A DNA stretch of 5,118 nucleotides from Pseudobdellovibrionaceae bacterium (GTDB lineage Bacteria; Bdellovibrionota; Bdellovibrionia; Bdellovibrionales; Bdellovibrionaceae): contig JACMRP010000299.1 of the NCBI GenBank assembly GCA_014376325.1, positions 1 through 5,118 of the forward strand, written 5' to 3'. Under the pieces are notes generated by a model. That model was not told the DNA's origin and did not search any database. It saw nothing but the letters and a program-made list of their open reading frames with translations. The first letter of the stretch is position 1, and each line of letters opens with the position of its first letter. A program made the position numbers and the translations under genes. Below, piece after piece: positions 4,894-5,118 of this stretch.

Positions 4894-5118
4894 TTATTTT
4901 TCGAGCGTTGCTAAGTCCATATTTCTGAGTGCAGGAGAGAAGTAAGCAACCAGTCCTACCGTGCAGAGGCAAATAATTCCGCCGAAGTAAACTGCAGGTA
5001 CCGTTCCTAAAATCTTCGCCGCGATGCCGGATTCAAATTCCCCAATTTCGTTCGACGAGCCAATGAAAATTGAATTTACCGCAGAGATCTTGCCACGCAT
5101 ATGATCTGGTGATGAAAG
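4894..5118 (-). CDS. EntS-like MFS exporter, C-terminal 74 residues (runs off the right edge)
   Basis: This is the end of an MFS transporter related to the enterobactin exporter EntS and its many drug-exporter relatives. The frame is open to the right edge: residues LSSPDH precede an internal Met, so the ATG at 5100 is not a start. Seen: [21 protein letters not shown], followed by [16 protein letters not shown], which is the conserved cytoplasmic loop and following helix of this group (D.mRGRvsAvn..f...sneiGe..sG). A last membrane helix with [15 protein letters not shown] leads to a short tail [12 protein letters not shown]. The protein belongs to a different MFS branch from the exporter at the left edge. 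The function would be proton-driven export of siderophores or toxic compounds across the inner membrane; the substrate cannot be told. It ends exactly where the convergent lipoprotein gene ends, with no base between the stop codons. Confidence 0.85.
   Translation of the reverse strand, partial: LSSPDHMRGKISAVNSIFIGSSNEIGEFESGIAAKILGTVPAVYFGGIICLCTVGLVAYFSPALRNMDLATLEK

Noticed and set aside
4790..4972. Open frame of 60 codons on the minus strand crossing two genes
   Set aside because: It overlaps the ends of both the BamE-like lipoprotein and the EntS-like exporter, which are each well supported in other frames.
1..5118. CRISPR array, tRNA, rRNA, insertion sequence or prophage
   Set aside because: No regularly spaced repeats, tRNA cloverleaf, transposase or set of phage structural genes was seen; the terminase-like gene stands alone.

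Overview
The window looks like ordinary, gene-dense chromosome from a free-living Gram-negative bacterium of middling GC content (judged by eye, not computed). Two neighbouring lipoproteins with lipobox-type signal peptides, an exported protein and two different drug or siderophore-type MFS exporters point to a cell with an outer membrane. The mix of predicted lipoproteins, a DUF4833-like exported protein and several Shine-Dalgarno-led TTG starts would fit a Bdellovibrio-like lineage. That placement is an inference, and nothing here (rRNA, marker gene) fixes the taxon.

Layout. The left edge holds the N-terminal 96 residues of a Bcr/CflA-type MFS exporter on the minus strand, followed upstream by a small uncharacterised minus-strand gene. 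A short divergent gap of about 75 bp separates these from a plus-strand class I nitronate monooxygenase-like flavoenzyme. That gene runs tail-to-tail, with a 4-bp overlap, into a minus-strand two-gene unit: a signal-peptide-bearing DUF4833-like protein and, downstream of it, a small S4-domain RNA-binding protein. A 147-bp spacer with small palindromes and a repeated octamer follows, then a minus-strand orphan protein resembling the DNA-binding domain of phage terminase small subunits. Divergent from it, across a 75-bp promoter region with a palindrome, is a plus-strand two-gene unit: an alpha/beta-hydrolase lipoprotein with a complete Ser-Asp-His triad and a second lipoprotein whose C-terminus resembles SmpA/OmlA (BamE) domains. 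That second gene abuts the stop codon of a minus-strand EntS-like MFS exporter, of which only the C-terminal 74 residues lie in the window.

How the genes relate. Three two-gene directional units can be argued from spacing: small gene plus Bcr-like exporter (49 bp), DUF4833-like plus S4 (5 bp), and hydrolase lipoprotein plus BamE-like lipoprotein (21 bp). Nothing ties all of the genes to one pathway. No tRNA, rRNA, CRISPR array, insertion sequence or convincing intrinsic terminator was found, and no stretch longer than 300 bases lacks a gene. The most unusual points are the orphan terminase-small-subunit-like protein with its palindromic promoter, the two convergent gene pairs with no intergenic DNA, and a possibly leaderless flavoenzyme gene.
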